From positions 1 to 25,707 of the IMG/VR virus record IMGVR_UViG_3300041402_000160: a stretch of DNA of 25,707 nucleotides. The stretch is one strand, 5' to 3'. Every line of letters begins with the position of its first letter. The stretch's first letter is position 1. Under the pieces are notes generated by a model. It saw nothing but the letters and a program-made list of their open reading frames with translations, ran no database searches and was not told the DNA's origin. Made by a program: the position numbers and the translations under genes. Source of the stretch: a virus. Below, piece by piece: positions 1 through 7,777 of the stretch.

Positions 1-173
1 ATCCCAGCAATGGGTATCGAGAGCCATGTGAAGAACTCAGGCGTGAGATCTCCACGAGGAACCGCAATGGCGATGACGATGATGTAGACCAAGGTCAAGA
101 AGGTCGTGGACAGAATGGCGGATGCAGCCACCGCATAGGTCCGGCCACCTTGGGCATGGAATTTGGTAATCAT
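1..173 (-). CDS. Partial small membrane protein, possible holin (cut by window start)
   Basis: The ATG at 171-173 overlaps the TGA of the preceding gene (ATGA), which is the usual junction in this operon. The frame stays open for 57 codons to the left window edge, so the C-terminus is missing. A short polar N-terminus (MITKFHAQGGRTY) is followed by a long hydrophobic stretch at about residues 13-38, then a hinge with LTPEFFTWLSIPIAG that may begin a second membrane-associated segment. It is the last of four consecutive small membrane or exported proteins downstream of the tail fibres, where tailed phages often keep holins and other lysis genes. A holin role is therefore an inference from position and hydropathy only; I do not recognise the family. 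Confidence 0.6.
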   Translation of the reverse strand, partial: MITKFHAQGGRTYAVAASAILSTTFLTLVYIIVIAIAVPRGDLTPEFFTWLSIPIAG

Positions 174-457
174 CTCTTGATCCGATCCTTGAGGACTTTG
201 ATATCCCCGTCATGCTCTTGGTAGCCAGTCTGGAGAGACTTCAGCCATTCCCGAGTATCCTCATGGGCCTGTTGAAAGGTCTCCTTCAGATCATGGATGC
301 TTTCAGTATTGCTCGTGATATTGCCCGCCAACTTCTGGTCGATCAAAGCCACAGCCGATTGAAGCTTCACCCAAGCCACCGCAACCGTGACGGCCCAAAC
401 CACGATCCCAAGAATGGCAACCAAAATGTTGAGGTCTTCCAATAGCCTAGCCATCAT
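170..457 (-). CDS. Small membrane-anchored protein with C-terminal coiled-coil-like helix
   Basis: This gene encodes 95 residues. The start is placed at ATG 455-457, six bases after AAGGA; an adjacent ATG at 452-454 is equally possible. The start overlaps the end of the upstream gene (TAG at 447-449). There is one strongly hydrophobic segment at about residues 9-30 (LNILVAILGIVVWAVTVAVA). A hydrophilic, probably helical or coiled-coil tail follows, rich in E, K, Q and D. An N-terminal membrane anchor plus coiled coil is the layout of an inner-membrane spanin, and it is also seen in phage membrane proteins of unknown role. No lipobox-containing outer-membrane spanin partner is visible, so the lysis assignment stays tentative. 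Confidence 0.7.
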   Translation of the reverse strand: MMARLLEDLNILVAILGIVVWAVTVAVAWVKLQSAVALIDQKLAGNITSNTESIHDLKETFQQAHEDTREWLKSLQTGYQEHDGDIKVLKDRIKR

Positions 458-890
458 GGTGATCCTTTTTGCGGCGATGGTCATGAGGCTCATGATCTGG
501 CACGTTGACGGTGACGTTGTCTCCCTCGTTGATCACCTCCACATTCGTCACGTTGGGAGGTCGAGTCGCTATGTCGTGGAGCTTCTTGACGGCAATGATC
601 CCGAGGACTACCCAGATGACATTGCGCACGGTTCGCTCAGCGGCTCCCGGTCCCTGTTGGGTTGGGGACTGCTCAGCGATGGCAGCGGCCAAAGAAGCAG
701 TGGCCCGTTCTGCTCCCTCAGCGAAGGCAGCGGCAAGAGAAGCAGCCAAGCTATCCACATTGATCTCCACCATCACTTCCACTTGGGCCGGAGGAGCCTC
801 CACGCGGATGGTCTGATCAGGAACTGGGATTGGAATATCCTGAGCCGATAGTGGAGCGACAAGCAAGATCATAGCCAGCAGATATTTCAC
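447..890 (-). CDS. Exported/membrane protein with signal peptide and second hydrophobic segment
   Basis: I start this at GTG 888-890, five bases after GGAGG at 896-900, giving 147 residues. A longer frame exists upstream but would bury a good signal peptide. The N-terminus has Lys2, a hydrophobic core (YLLAMILLVA) and a plausible signal peptidase I site after PLSA, before QD. Residues 17-88 are Ala/Glu-rich with SLAAAFAEGAERATASLAAA and would be periplasmic. A hydrophobic stretch at about 89-102 (VRNVIWVVLGIIAV) precedes a basic KK, then a tail ending in a His/Lys/Asp-rich segment (DHEPHDHRRKKDHHDG). No cysteine is present, so it is not a lipoprotein. The function is unknown. The gene sits among small membrane proteins and could contribute to lysis or to membrane contact. 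Confidence 0.65.
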   Translation of the reverse strand: MKYLLAMILLVAPLSAQDIPIPVPDQTIRVEAPPAQVEVMVEINVDSLAASLAAAFAEGAERATASLAAAIAEQSPTQQGPGAAERTVRNVIWVVLGIIAVKKLHDIATRPPNVTNVEVINEGDNVTVNVPDHEPHDHRRKKDHHDG

Positions 891-891
891 A

Positions 892-1056
892 TCAACCTCC
901 AAGGTTGCCAACGGCGTTTGATAAGATCCGAGCCAGGTCCGTGATTGCCGTGAGGATCCTCTCCGCAACCGGAGGGTTGAAGATCAACAAGACAATTATT
1001 ACAACGCCTCCAAACAGAGCAGCCTTTGGCCAAGAGACGTTCTCCAGAAGCGCCAT
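892..1056 (-). CDS. Small single-span membrane protein (54 aa)
   Basis: This is a short gene filling the gap between its neighbours. The ATG at 1054-1056 follows GGAG about eight bases upstream, and the TGA at 892-894 lies just before the GTG start of the next gene. The product begins MALLENVSWPKAALFGG, has one hydrophobic segment at about residues 13-28 (ALFGGVVIIVLLIF), and continues with an amphipathic helix (AERILTAITDLARILSNAVG). A single span plus amphipathic helix is compatible with a small holin or a lysis-associated membrane protein, but no family is recognised. The packed arrangement on both sides and the ribosome binding site make it likely to be real. Confidence 0.65.
   Translation of the reverse strand: MALLENVSWPKAALFGGVVIIVLLIFNPPVAERILTAITDLARILSNAVGNLGG
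896..900 (-). promoter_or_regulatory. Ribosome binding site fixing a GTG start
   Basis: GGAGG on the minus strand lies five bases upstream of GTG 888-890 and inside the last codons of the preceding gene. It supports the GTG start, which creates a clean signal peptide, over starts farther upstream. Confidence 0.6.
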
Positions 1057-1059
1057 AGA

Positions 1060-1434
1060 TCACTCTCCGTCAGAAAGCTCCTCAAGGTATGCTTCGGCAT
1101 CGTCCAACACTCCGCTCCGGCCTCCATCGAATCGAGGGTGGGACCGCTCAACCAGCATCAGCGACTCCACGTCATCGGTATCCTCGTGCTGGCGAATCCA
1201 GGCCTTTGCATCGTCCGCATTCAGTGCGTAATAGACTTCATCATCTGAAGGGTCCTCCGGGGCCTCGATAGCCACACCAGAGCCTCTATCACACTCCTCG
1301 ACCGATGCGCTCAGGCCCTCGACCTGGAAGCCATCGACCGCTGCCTCACCAAGCGCTGCCGCAAGGTTTGTAGCAGAGTCGATATTGTCCACCGTCATCA
1401 CGACGGTATTGCCAAACTTCACGTCATAGTGCAT
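1060..1434 (-). CDS. Acidic hypothetical protein (124 aa)
   Basis: The ATG at 1432-1434 follows a strong GGGGAGG ribosome binding site a few bases upstream, in the 14-base gap after the preceding adhesin gene. The product is strongly acidic, with many D and E residues and a C-terminus ending EELSDGE. It has no signal peptide and no membrane segment. The N-terminus (MHYDVKFGNTVVMTVDNI) suggests a small beta element; a helix-prone stretch follows (DSATNLAAALGEAA). A motif DDEVYYALNADDAKAWI is visible mid-protein. I do not recognise the family. It sits between the last tail adhesin and the membrane-protein cluster, so it could be a fibre assembly factor, but nothing in the sequence proves this. 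Confidence 0.75.
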   Translation of the reverse strand: MHYDVKFGNTVVMTVDNIDSATNLAAALGEAAVDGFQVEGLSASVEECDRGSGVAIEAPEDPSDDEVYYALNADDAKAWIRQHEDTDDVESLMLVERSHPRFDGGRSGVLDDAEAYLEELSDGE

Positions 1435-1448
1435 TTGGTTTCCTCCCC

Positions 1449-2618
1449 TTAGATGCGAATGGTTCTTTCCCTGATGGGAATGACTCTCTCCAACACCAAC
1501 AGCCTCAATTCGTCAAAGTATGCTTCTGAAAAAATCTGGGACTCCAATTGCATGAGTCCAGCCGATCCCGTGGCATTGCGGAGGGCCGTGTTGTATTCCT
1601 CGGCACTCTGGGACTTGAGGATCGGAACCCTCAAATCAGAATCCCACTCAGGATCAATCCGGCTGACCCCGGAGGATTCTGCCACTCCCCGAGACAAGGA
1701 CTTGGCGACATTGAGCCTTCCTCGGAGCAACTCAATATTGGCGTCAGTCTTGAGGACGATAGGGTGATGGCTTCCAACGTTCCTGAGCCTGTAGCGGAAG
1801 TCTCCAAACTGGGACCCTATGGCTTTGATCTCGGTGCCCCCATTCAGGTTGACCGTCAAGCCTTGAGCATCTTCCTCAAAAGAGGTGACCCCAGGAGTGA
1901 GTTTGGTGAAGTCGATGTTCACGATCTCCACGCCTCCCCTCTCCCTCCAGCCATCCCAAATCCTGAGTGAGAAGAACTGGCCCAACATAGGATTGGCTAC
2001 AGGTCCTGGTCCGTGATCTCCAATCCTGAAATCAGCAGTACCATTGAAGAGTGGGACGCCTCCTGTTTGGAAGTGCTTTTGCATATTGAACCAAGGATCG
2101 GTGTCAGCATATCTACGGAAGACACGATTGTCCGTGAGGTTGATAGTACTCACATCAAACATGATCCTGAACTTCATCCGGATCCTATCATTGGTGAGGG
2201 AGAATAGCTGAGGCGCAGCAGCGACATTGGCTGAGTTAGCGCCAGTGCTGCTCCACTCATGGAAAAGGCTTCCACCTCCCCCACCTCCCCCAACATGGAT
2301 CCGCCAGGATCTTTGGCTAGTATCATCTGCCCATCTCCCAAAGTAAGTCTCCCCAATGGTCCCTCCATCCCATCTTCTGGGGGCAATATCGAACCACACC
2401 TCCCATTGGGAGTCAGAGATGTCGAGGAGACTGGTGCTGTCGATACTCGCAAAGGATCCAACTTGACCATCCAAGGCCAGATGGGATCCCAAGCACCGCT
2501 CGATCTCCCCAGCGCCATCCCGTGCATATCCCACAGGCTGTCTTAGGTCAGCAGCCTCGGTTGCCCCAACGACAACCGCATCCAAATCTCCCTTGAGAGC
2601 ATCAATCACTTGAACCAT
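1449..2618 (-). CDS. Tail fibre/adhesin protein with LamG-like domain
   Basis: This gene encodes 389 residues. ATG 2616-2618 overlaps the upstream TGA (TGATG), with GGAGGA in the upstream gene's last codons as ribosome binding site. Residues about 55-235 have the beta-sandwich look of concanavalin/LamG lectins: repeated short strands such as WEVWFDIAPRRW and RIRMKFRIMFDVS, then a seven-glycine turn near residues 110-116. A motif at about 231-257 (IDFTKLTPGVTSFEEDAQG) closely resembles one in the large fibre gene at 3528-6413 (DFEAEAPGTTSFTEDANG), so the two share a domain edge. The last ~110 residues are helical and charged, ending RVIPIRERTIRI. It is likely a receptor-binding or fibre component at the tail tip. 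The ligand is unknown. Confidence 0.7.
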   Translation of the reverse strand: MVQVIDALKGDLDAVVVGATEAADLRQPVGYARDGAGEIERCLGSHLALDGQVGSFASIDSTSLLDISDSQWEVWFDIAPRRWDGGTIGETYFGRWADDTSQRSWRIHVGGGGGGGSLFHEWSSTGANSANVAAAPQLFSLTNDRIRMKFRIMFDVSTINLTDNRVFRRYADTDPWFNMQKHFQTGGVPLFNGTADFRIGDHGPGPVANPMLGQFFSLRIWDGWRERGGVEIVNIDFTKLTPGVTSFEEDAQGLTVNLNGGTEIKAIGSQFGDFRYRLRNVGSHHPIVLKTDANIELLRGRLNVAKSLSRGVAESSGVSRIDPEWDSDLRVPILKSQSAEEYNTALRNATGSAGLMQLESQIFSEAYFDELRLLVLERVIPIRERTIRI

Positions 2619-3523
2619 CAGGGTCCTCCAATTACGGTAGCAGGGAGAGGTGGGGGAGTCACAGTTGGGTCAGTCGAGAAGGACAAGTATGAGATGCGCT
2701 GCTCAGCCCCATCAGCGAAGTCTGCTGTACCCCATCCAAGGGCATCGGTTCCAGTAGCGCTCCGGAACCGATCATTGTTCACGGAATCTGGACCAGGTTG
2801 TCCACTAGCATCGAGAGCATCCACTTGACTCCCATACCATGCGGTGATGATCCAATTATCCTCGGAAGGGTCAGGGATGCTCTGGGATACTCGCACCCGA
2901 AGCCACATCCATTGTCCTACCTGGTAAATCTCTTGGACGGCGCCAGAAGATGGGACGGATCCGCTACCATTGAGATTGTAGAGTCCAGCATCGGTGAAGG
3001 TGGGGCTGTTGAGTTGAAGTGATTGAACGAAGCATGTGAAGTCTGGGTCAGGTCCTTCATCAGGCCGACCCACCAGCCCTGAAATCCTTGCGGCTCCTCC
3101 AATGCTTCGCCGGAAAGAATTTGTAAGATCCCAGGCAGTGCGGATCCTGACGAGAATCTCACCGTGTAGGAAGACATTGTCAAAGGCATCATAGCCATAT
3201 CCAAAAGCCTGAGCAGCAGCGGTCTGCCCGTCCATTGAGAAGTAGTTGCCCTCAATCGAGTCATTGGCAATCGCATGGGTGTCGGGAGAGGTCGAGCCGA
3301 TACCAAATTGCGTGATCCCGGAGGGGATGCCTCCGGCCACTGAGAACTCTGAGAAGTTGGTTGCGCCCGCAAACTCCCCACCTCCCAAATCAATCAGGTC
3401 ACCTGACACGAGCGTGGGTGGCGGTGGGGGAGGCGGTGGGGGAATGATGACGTTTGGAGCATCGGCTGGATCCACATCTCTCGCTGCGCCAAACTTCCAA
3501 CTATTGCTTGGGGGGATCGTCAT
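2618..3523 (-). CDS. Tail fibre/adhesin-like protein with polyproline hinge
   Basis: This gene encodes 301 residues, starting at ATG 3521-3523 four bases after the upstream stop. A short N-terminal segment (MTIPPSNSWKFGAARDVD) is followed by a run of nine prolines at about residues 28-36. The hinge leads into a beta-rich domain of about 250 residues, with strands such as EILVRIRTAWDL and WMWLRVRVSQSI typical of a lectin-like sandwich. The C-terminus again carries a proline cluster (TPPPLPA). The likely plan is a small tail-attachment segment, a rigid spacer and a binding head. It lies between two other LamG-like proteins and is probably part of the same receptor-recognition set. The exact fold and ligand are inferred, not proven. 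Confidence 0.68.
   Translation of the reverse strand: MTIPPSNSWKFGAARDVDPADAPNVIIPPPPPPPPPTLVSGDLIDLGGGEFAGATNFSEFSVAGGIPSGITQFGIGSTSPDTHAIANDSIEGNYFSMDGQTAAAQAFGYGYDAFDNVFLHGEILVRIRTAWDLTNSFRRSIGGAARISGLVGRPDEGPDPDFTCFVQSLQLNSPTFTDAGLYNLNGSGSVPSSGAVQEIYQVGQWMWLRVRVSQSIPDPSEDNWIITAWYGSQVDALDASGQPGPDSVNNDRFRSATGTDALGWGTADFADGAEQRISYLSFSTDPTVTPPPLPATVIGGP
3414..3443 (-). repeat. Polyproline-coding low-complexity tract
   Basis: A G-rich run on the plus strand (GGTGG-type repeats) encodes the nine-proline hinge of the gene at 2618-3523. Its repetitive bases make it prone to slippage, so the hinge length may vary among relatives. Confidence 0.75.
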
Positions 3524-3527
3524 GATC

Positions 3528-6413
3528 TCATGTTCCCTGGTAGACCGTTTCTTGATCTGCTTGGATAGCAGTAAGCTCTACATCATTCCAGACCCGAGTT
3601 TCATCAACCTCTCCCACGAAAGATGAATTGGCCCATACATATCCCAGAGCCGATGGAACCAAAGTTTGCGGGAGGAGTCCGGTGACTACTCCTGTGGGAG
3701 TCTGGCGGGACCCATATTGGCCGGTGGCCTCATCAAAGAGGTAGGCATACAGGGTGACCCGGATTCCTTTTGGAGGCTCATTTTGGGTATAGGCATAGGG
3801 ACCAGATCCGACATAGACCACGATGAACTTCCACTTCTGTCCGGCCTCCATCCCCAGGGCGAAATCAACATAGTTGGCTTGATCAGTTCCGCCACTGGAA
3901 ATCTCAACCCGAATGTCAGGTCCATTCCGAGCAATCCGGAATTGGTTATCAGCGGCATCGTATCTTCCAAAGATGGTGTCCAGTGGTCCGACATCCACAC
4001 TACCAATCCGGCCCCACCATCCCCAAGATGCCCGCTGAAGACCATTCGTGATCTCAGCAAAGGTATTGGTCCCTGGTATGTTCTGGATTATATCGACGGT
4101 CAACCCATTCGCATCCTCCGTGAAGCTTGTGGTTCCGGGAGCCTCTGCTTCAAAGTCCGGATCCCAAACAATCGTTCCCTCAATGCCATCTCTGACTTGG
4201 GCCCGGAAGACATCCGCACGGAGCCGGGAGAATTGGTTGAAGCTGGAAGAGCCAAGCTCCATATCGGATCCGGTATTCAGCGCTGGCGAGATCACTCCAG
4301 CATCGGTATCAGTTCCAACTAGAATCCAAGTCTCCCCATCATCCGCCGACACTCCATCCCATGTCTCTGAGTAGTAGAATGAAGCCACTCGATTCCCAGA
4401 GCCATCATCGAGGATACAAGTACAACGGATCCAGAGACGCCTCCCAGCCAAGAAGAAAGGCATGAACTCAGGAATAGCAAATCCAAACCCTTGTCCATCG
4501 TCTCGATACACGGTGAGAACGAAAGTCCCAAAGCTTGAGAAGGCCCAATCAAAAACCCTGTCTGGGAAGCCATTGGTTTTTGTGAGTATTGTCTGCTGGC
4601 TAAACTGAGTCGGGCCATCCGTGTAACTGTCCCTGCGAATGTCCACCCTCAGATCGAGGTCACCGGTCAGAACATCCATGGCAACATTGTCAGGCGTCTC
4701 GGCTCGATTGCCTCCAGACACGCTACTGTCGCCAGGGAGGGAGAGCCGATTCAATTCAATGTCGGCAGCGTCTCCTGGATCCGATGTGAGGATGAGATCA
4801 TCTATCCCATCGAAGGCATAGACACCCTCCTCAATCGCCTCAGGGAATTGACCGTGACGGAAACTTCCATCGCTCACCTCATCAGGCCCATCTCCTGAGA
4901 CGCTCTCCAGAGTACCATCGAGCCCTGATCCAAAATCCTCCCCAACCTCTCCGGCAGCATTGAGCTTCATGCCCCATCGATGGGTCCATTGGCTACGGAC
5001 AAACTCACCAGGGCTCATTGCTAGGATCTCAGCAGTGGTGAGTGCCCGGTCGAGATTGAATCTCATATCATTTAGGCCCCCACGGAAAGGACTGCTGCCC
5101 TGCTGATCATCAAAAGATGACCACCGGTAGTTGGTTGCGCCGATGGCAGATTTGAATGTAGTGGGGAATGGGCCAGTGCCGGTATTCTGAAGCTGGGATT
5201 CTGGGACCTCTTCAAATGGCGTCCAAACCTGCGTAGGATTGAACTCTCCGGTATTGAGACCAAGTGCTCCCTCAGATGAAAAGTATGCCCAATAATAATG
5301 GACTTTTCCAGTGGGACCAAAATCATCCGGCTGGGATCCATCATAGGTAACGATCCAAGCCATCCTTTGATTCAGCCGACCATATCTTTGGATACTGTGA
5401 GCATTCCCATTCTCTCCTCCGGGAGAGGGATCATGGTTGATCTGAAATTCCAATTCTCCCTGTCCAGCAAACGAGGCAATCCATTGCCGGTTATTGTTCC
5501 CGGCCAGACGGAACCGGCCCGCCAGTAGATGCCCTGCGGAGGTCTGGCCGTTATTGAAATCAAAGAACCATGTTCCTGACGCCAGGCCATCGAAAATTTT
5601 TGTGTCTCCAAACTCAACCCAGTCATGATCTCCGGTGGCAAACTCCAGCTTCCCGGTGCCATCATCCTCCACATCCATTAGGTCCAGGGCTCCCTCCCGA
5701 GTATCAGCCCGGACATTCCCGTTGGCTTCTGCGGAGACGGAGATCACGACATACTCACACCACCGTCCTATCCAGCTATCATTGCCCACCAACGCCAACC
5801 CATCTCCCCCATTGTATCTGTCAAAGATGGGGGTGTTATCTTCAGTGTTTGTAATCTGGATAGAGACAGCCCCATCAAGGGGGTGGGTGAACTCAAAATC
5901 TGCCCCCACATGGAGGGTGTAGGTTCCGGCAGCAAGCCGATTGATATTTGGCGGGAATCCGAATGGGCCCTTGAAGATATACTCAAGATCACCATCGCCA
6001 TTTTGATCTGCTGCTATGGTGGTATACTTCCGATTGAATGAAGGGGCGGCTGCGTGGAGTCCATCAGTTGCTACTCCAACAAATACCGGAGTCCCAGCGG
6101 AGAAGGCAACAGTCCTGGTCATCACCGTGATCTGGGCAACGGCCACATAGGTCATTATCAGATCACCGGCGGCATCCTTCTCGATGGTTACGACATTGTC
6201 ATCATTGAGACGGATTTGGGCGATGATGTGACGGAGACCATCGGTGTTGTCCCAATCCGGGACGAACCAAAAGGTCATCGCCCAACCATCAGGATTGAAG
6301 TTGTCCGGGAGGATGTAGCTCAGCGGCTCCGTCTTGATGTTGACGGCATACTCTCCCGTCAGGTTGGCTACTGGCGCCAGAGACCTGCTAGTGAATGGGG
6401 GCTGGTATCCCAA
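3528..6413 (-). CDS. Large multi-domain LamG-like tail fibre / receptor-binding protein
   Basis: This gene encodes 961 residues and starts four bases after the preceding gene. It is almost entirely beta and consists of several concanavalin/LamG-like sandwiches. One spans about residues 255-467 and closes with the typical LamG ending FRGGLNDMRFNLDRALTTAE. Another spans about 576-745 (LDLRVDIRRDSYTDG, TVYRDDGQGFGF). A third spans about 795-957 and closes with FVGEVDETRVWNDVELTA. The first ~120 residues may be another sandwich (WAMTFWFVPDWDNTDGLRH). LamG-like domains commonly bind carbohydrate or protein, so the protein probably contacts the host surface as a tail fibre or spike. No chaperone or peptidase cleavage motif is seen. 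It shares a motif near residues 753-770 with the adhesin at 1449-2618. Confidence 0.78.
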   Translation of the reverse strand: MGYQPPFTSRSLAPVANLTGEYAVNIKTEPLSYILPDNFNPDGWAMTFWFVPDWDNTDGLRHIIAQIRLNDDNVVTIEKDAAGDLIMTYVAVAQITVMTRTVAFSAGTPVFVGVATDGLHAAAPSFNRKYTTIAADQNGDGDLEYIFKGPFGFPPNINRLAAGTYTLHVGADFEFTHPLDGAVSIQITNTEDNTPIFDRYNGGDGLALVGNDSWIGRWCEYVVISVSAEANGNVRADTREGALDLMDVEDDGTGKLEFATGDHDWVEFGDTKIFDGLASGTWFFDFNNGQTSAGHLLAGRFRLAGNNNRQWIASFAGQGELEFQINHDPSPGGENGNAHSIQRYGRLNQRMAWIVTYDGSQPDDFGPTGKVHYYWAYFSSEGALGLNTGEFNPTQVWTPFEEVPESQLQNTGTGPFPTTFKSAIGATNYRWSSFDDQQGSSPFRGGLNDMRFNLDRALTTAEILAMSPGEFVRSQWTHRWGMKLNAAGEVGEDFGSGLDGTLESVSGDGPDEVSDGSFRHGQFPEAIEEGVYAFDGIDDLILTSDPGDAADIELNRLSLPGDSSVSGGNRAETPDNVAMDVLTGDLDLRVDIRRDSYTDGPTQFSQQTILTKTNGFPDRVFDWAFSSFGTFVLTVYRDDGQGFGFAIPEFMPFFLAGRRLWIRCTCILDDGSGNRVASFYYSETWDGVSADDGETWILVGTDTDAGVISPALNTGSDMELGSSSFNQFSRLRADVFRAQVRDGIEGTIVWDPDFEAEAPGTTSFTEDANGLTVDIIQNIPGTNTFAEITNGLQRASWGWWGRIGSVDVGPLDTIFGRYDAADNQFRIARNGPDIRVEISSGGTDQANYVDFALGMEAGQKWKFIVVYVGSGPYAYTQNEPPKGIRVTLYAYLFDEATGQYGSRQTPTGVVTGLLPQTLVPSALGYVWANSSFVGEVDETRVWNDVELTAIQADQETVYQGT

Positions 6414-6417
6414 GAGA

Positions 6418-6912
6418 CTATCCTTTGAGTGTGAGCGAGATGGCGTCCAAGTTGCTGTCTCCTCCGGGAGAGACTATGGTCAACTTGTCTCCCACCAGGA
6501 ATTGTACGGAGCCACCGCTGGTCGCCAAGACTCCATTCGTTTGGCCGCCACTAGGATACGTCAAAGTCCCAACTGTGATATCATTCTTCTGGATGTTGAA
6601 GATCCTTTCATTCAGCGCTCCCGTCTGGGCCTCAGAAAAGGACCCTGCGAAGTCATCTGCGAAGGTCACGTTGCGAACGATCATCGTCCCAAACATGACC
6701 CCTGCTACATCCTCTCCAATTAGCTGCCGATAGAAGAATGCGCCAATGTCATATGAGTTGAGGGATTGGTCAATCTCCTCCAACATGTCACTGAAGATCG
6801 AGTCTGGGAAAAACGGGAGCCCCGTGTCGGGATTGATGTTGGTGTATCCCCTCCCATCAGGCCCAACAAAGTCCTCAAGGGTATACGTGTTGCCATTCAG
6901 GATGACCGACAT
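6418..6912 (-). CDS. Small tail-tip structural protein (164 aa)
   Basis: The start is set at ATG 6910-6912, because GGAGGA at 6921-6926 lies eight bases upstream. A longer frame starting at 6972 would run through the upstream gene. The product begins MSVILNGNTYTLEDFVGPDG, contains FPDSIFSDMLEEI and ends DSNLDAISLTLKG. This pattern is familiar from phage structural proteins next to tail fibre genes. The protein is glycine- and beta-rich with no signal peptide. It lies between a minor tail protein and the largest fibre, so a fibre-adaptor or tip-decoration role is reasonable. I cannot assign it to a named family. Confidence 0.7.
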   Translation of the reverse strand: MSVILNGNTYTLEDFVGPDGRGYTNINPDTGLPFFPDSIFSDMLEEIDQSLNSYDIGAFFYRQLIGEDVAGVMFGTMIVRNVTFADDFAGSFSEAQTGALNERIFNIQKNDITVGTLTYPSGGQTNGVLATSGGSVQFLVGDKLTIVSPGGDSNLDAISLTLKG

Positions 6913-6913
6913 T

Positions 6914-7774
6914 TTACAACTCCTCCACGAAGGAATAGGCAGATGTGGTTCTGGTAGCAAATGGAACCCCAAGGGGGCTGAGACGCCTCAAGGTTCCCCA
7001 GATGCTGCGGCGATGAAGATGGAATGTATCAGCAGGGTCGTAGATGAACAGGAAGGGCTCGCTGGTTCCTCGATCTCTGGGGATGTCGAATTGCTTGACA
7101 AACCCTTCATCACCAGGGATGTCATTGAAGCTGAAGTCAACCTTCCGTCTCCGGACCCTTGCGTTATGGAACCGAGTCTGGCCATCCGTCTCTGTCGCGG
7201 TGGAGGTTGTCTCATATCCAAGAGTGATTCCCTGGATCATATTGATGGATGGTTGGTACCCAGGGCTGATCACGATCTTGCCGACATCGATGACTCCGAG
7301 AGGATTGGAAACGTCACTGACCTCGACCCTCCAATATCGTCCCTTGTTGATTGGGGACACGAGGTGATGGAACTCGATTGGGTACCCACCATCTAGCTCG
7401 CCCTGTCCGGCCTTCCCGTCCCACAGGCCAGCATCCCCCCAAGCCAAGACTCCTGGGGGATATATCTGAGGGTACGCATCCAAGAATCCAGAGTCATAAT
7501 TGAACACCGCGAATGTCGGGTCCTCTCCTCCCCGGATCCGGATGGTGGCGGAGATCGAGAGGTTGTGAGCGAGGACTGAGACAATCCTGATCACCCGTGA
7601 GGTCCCGAGATCAAAGTCACTTATGGAATCTGCGAGAGCCGTGGTGATGGATCGAGCTACCTTGTCCAGCCGATCATCCTGAACATTCCTGTGGGGAAGG
7701 GTTGACAGATAGCGGCCATTGCTCAGGACCGCATCATCCGCAAGGTTTGGAAAAGCAAAGAGCATATTCGACAT
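6914..7774 (-). CDS. Minor tail protein, baseplate/distal-tail type (putative)
   Basis: This gene encodes 286 residues, starting three bases after the hub gene. It is beta-rich, with conserved-looking elements such as RYWRVEVSD, GVIDVGKIVISPGYQPSINM and FLFIYDPADT. A region reading W-R-V-E-V then I-D-V-G-K-I-V-I is common in siphophage minor tail proteins near the tail hub, where such proteins form the distal ring or connect the hub to fibres. The position directly after the hub and before the fibres supports a tip role. The family assignment is from memory of sequence style; distal tail (Dit-like) is one option, a fibre-attachment ring is another. Confidence 0.65.
   Translation of the reverse strand: MSNMLFAFPNLADDAVLSNGRYLSTLPHRNVQDDRLDKVARSITTALADSISDFDLGTSRVIRIVSVLAHNLSISATIRIRGGEDPTFAVFNYDSGFLDAYPQIYPPGVLAWGDAGLWDGKAGQGELDGGYPIEFHHLVSPINKGRYWRVEVSDVSNPLGVIDVGKIVISPGYQPSINMIQGITLGYETTSTATETDGQTRFHNARVRRRKVDFSFNDIPGDEGFVKQFDIPRDRGTSEPFLFIYDPADTFHLHRRSIWGTLRRLSPLGVPFATRTTSAYSFVEEL
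6921..6926 (-). promoter_or_regulatory. Ribosome binding site fixing the start at 6912
   Basis: GGAGGA on the minus strand lies at the very end of the preceding gene, eight bases before ATG 6910-6912. It selects this start over the upstream in-frame start at 6972. Confidence 0.65.
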
Positions 7775-7777
7775 TGG

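Noticed and set aside
170-890. Spanin pair (inner membrane plus outer lipoprotein)
   Set aside because: The anchored coiled-coil protein fits an inner spanin, but the exported neighbour has no cysteine or lipobox, so a classical pair is not supported.
1449-6413. Diversity-generating retroelement acting on the adhesin genes
   Set aside because: No reverse transcriptase gene and no adenine-biased template/variable repeat pair is seen in the window.
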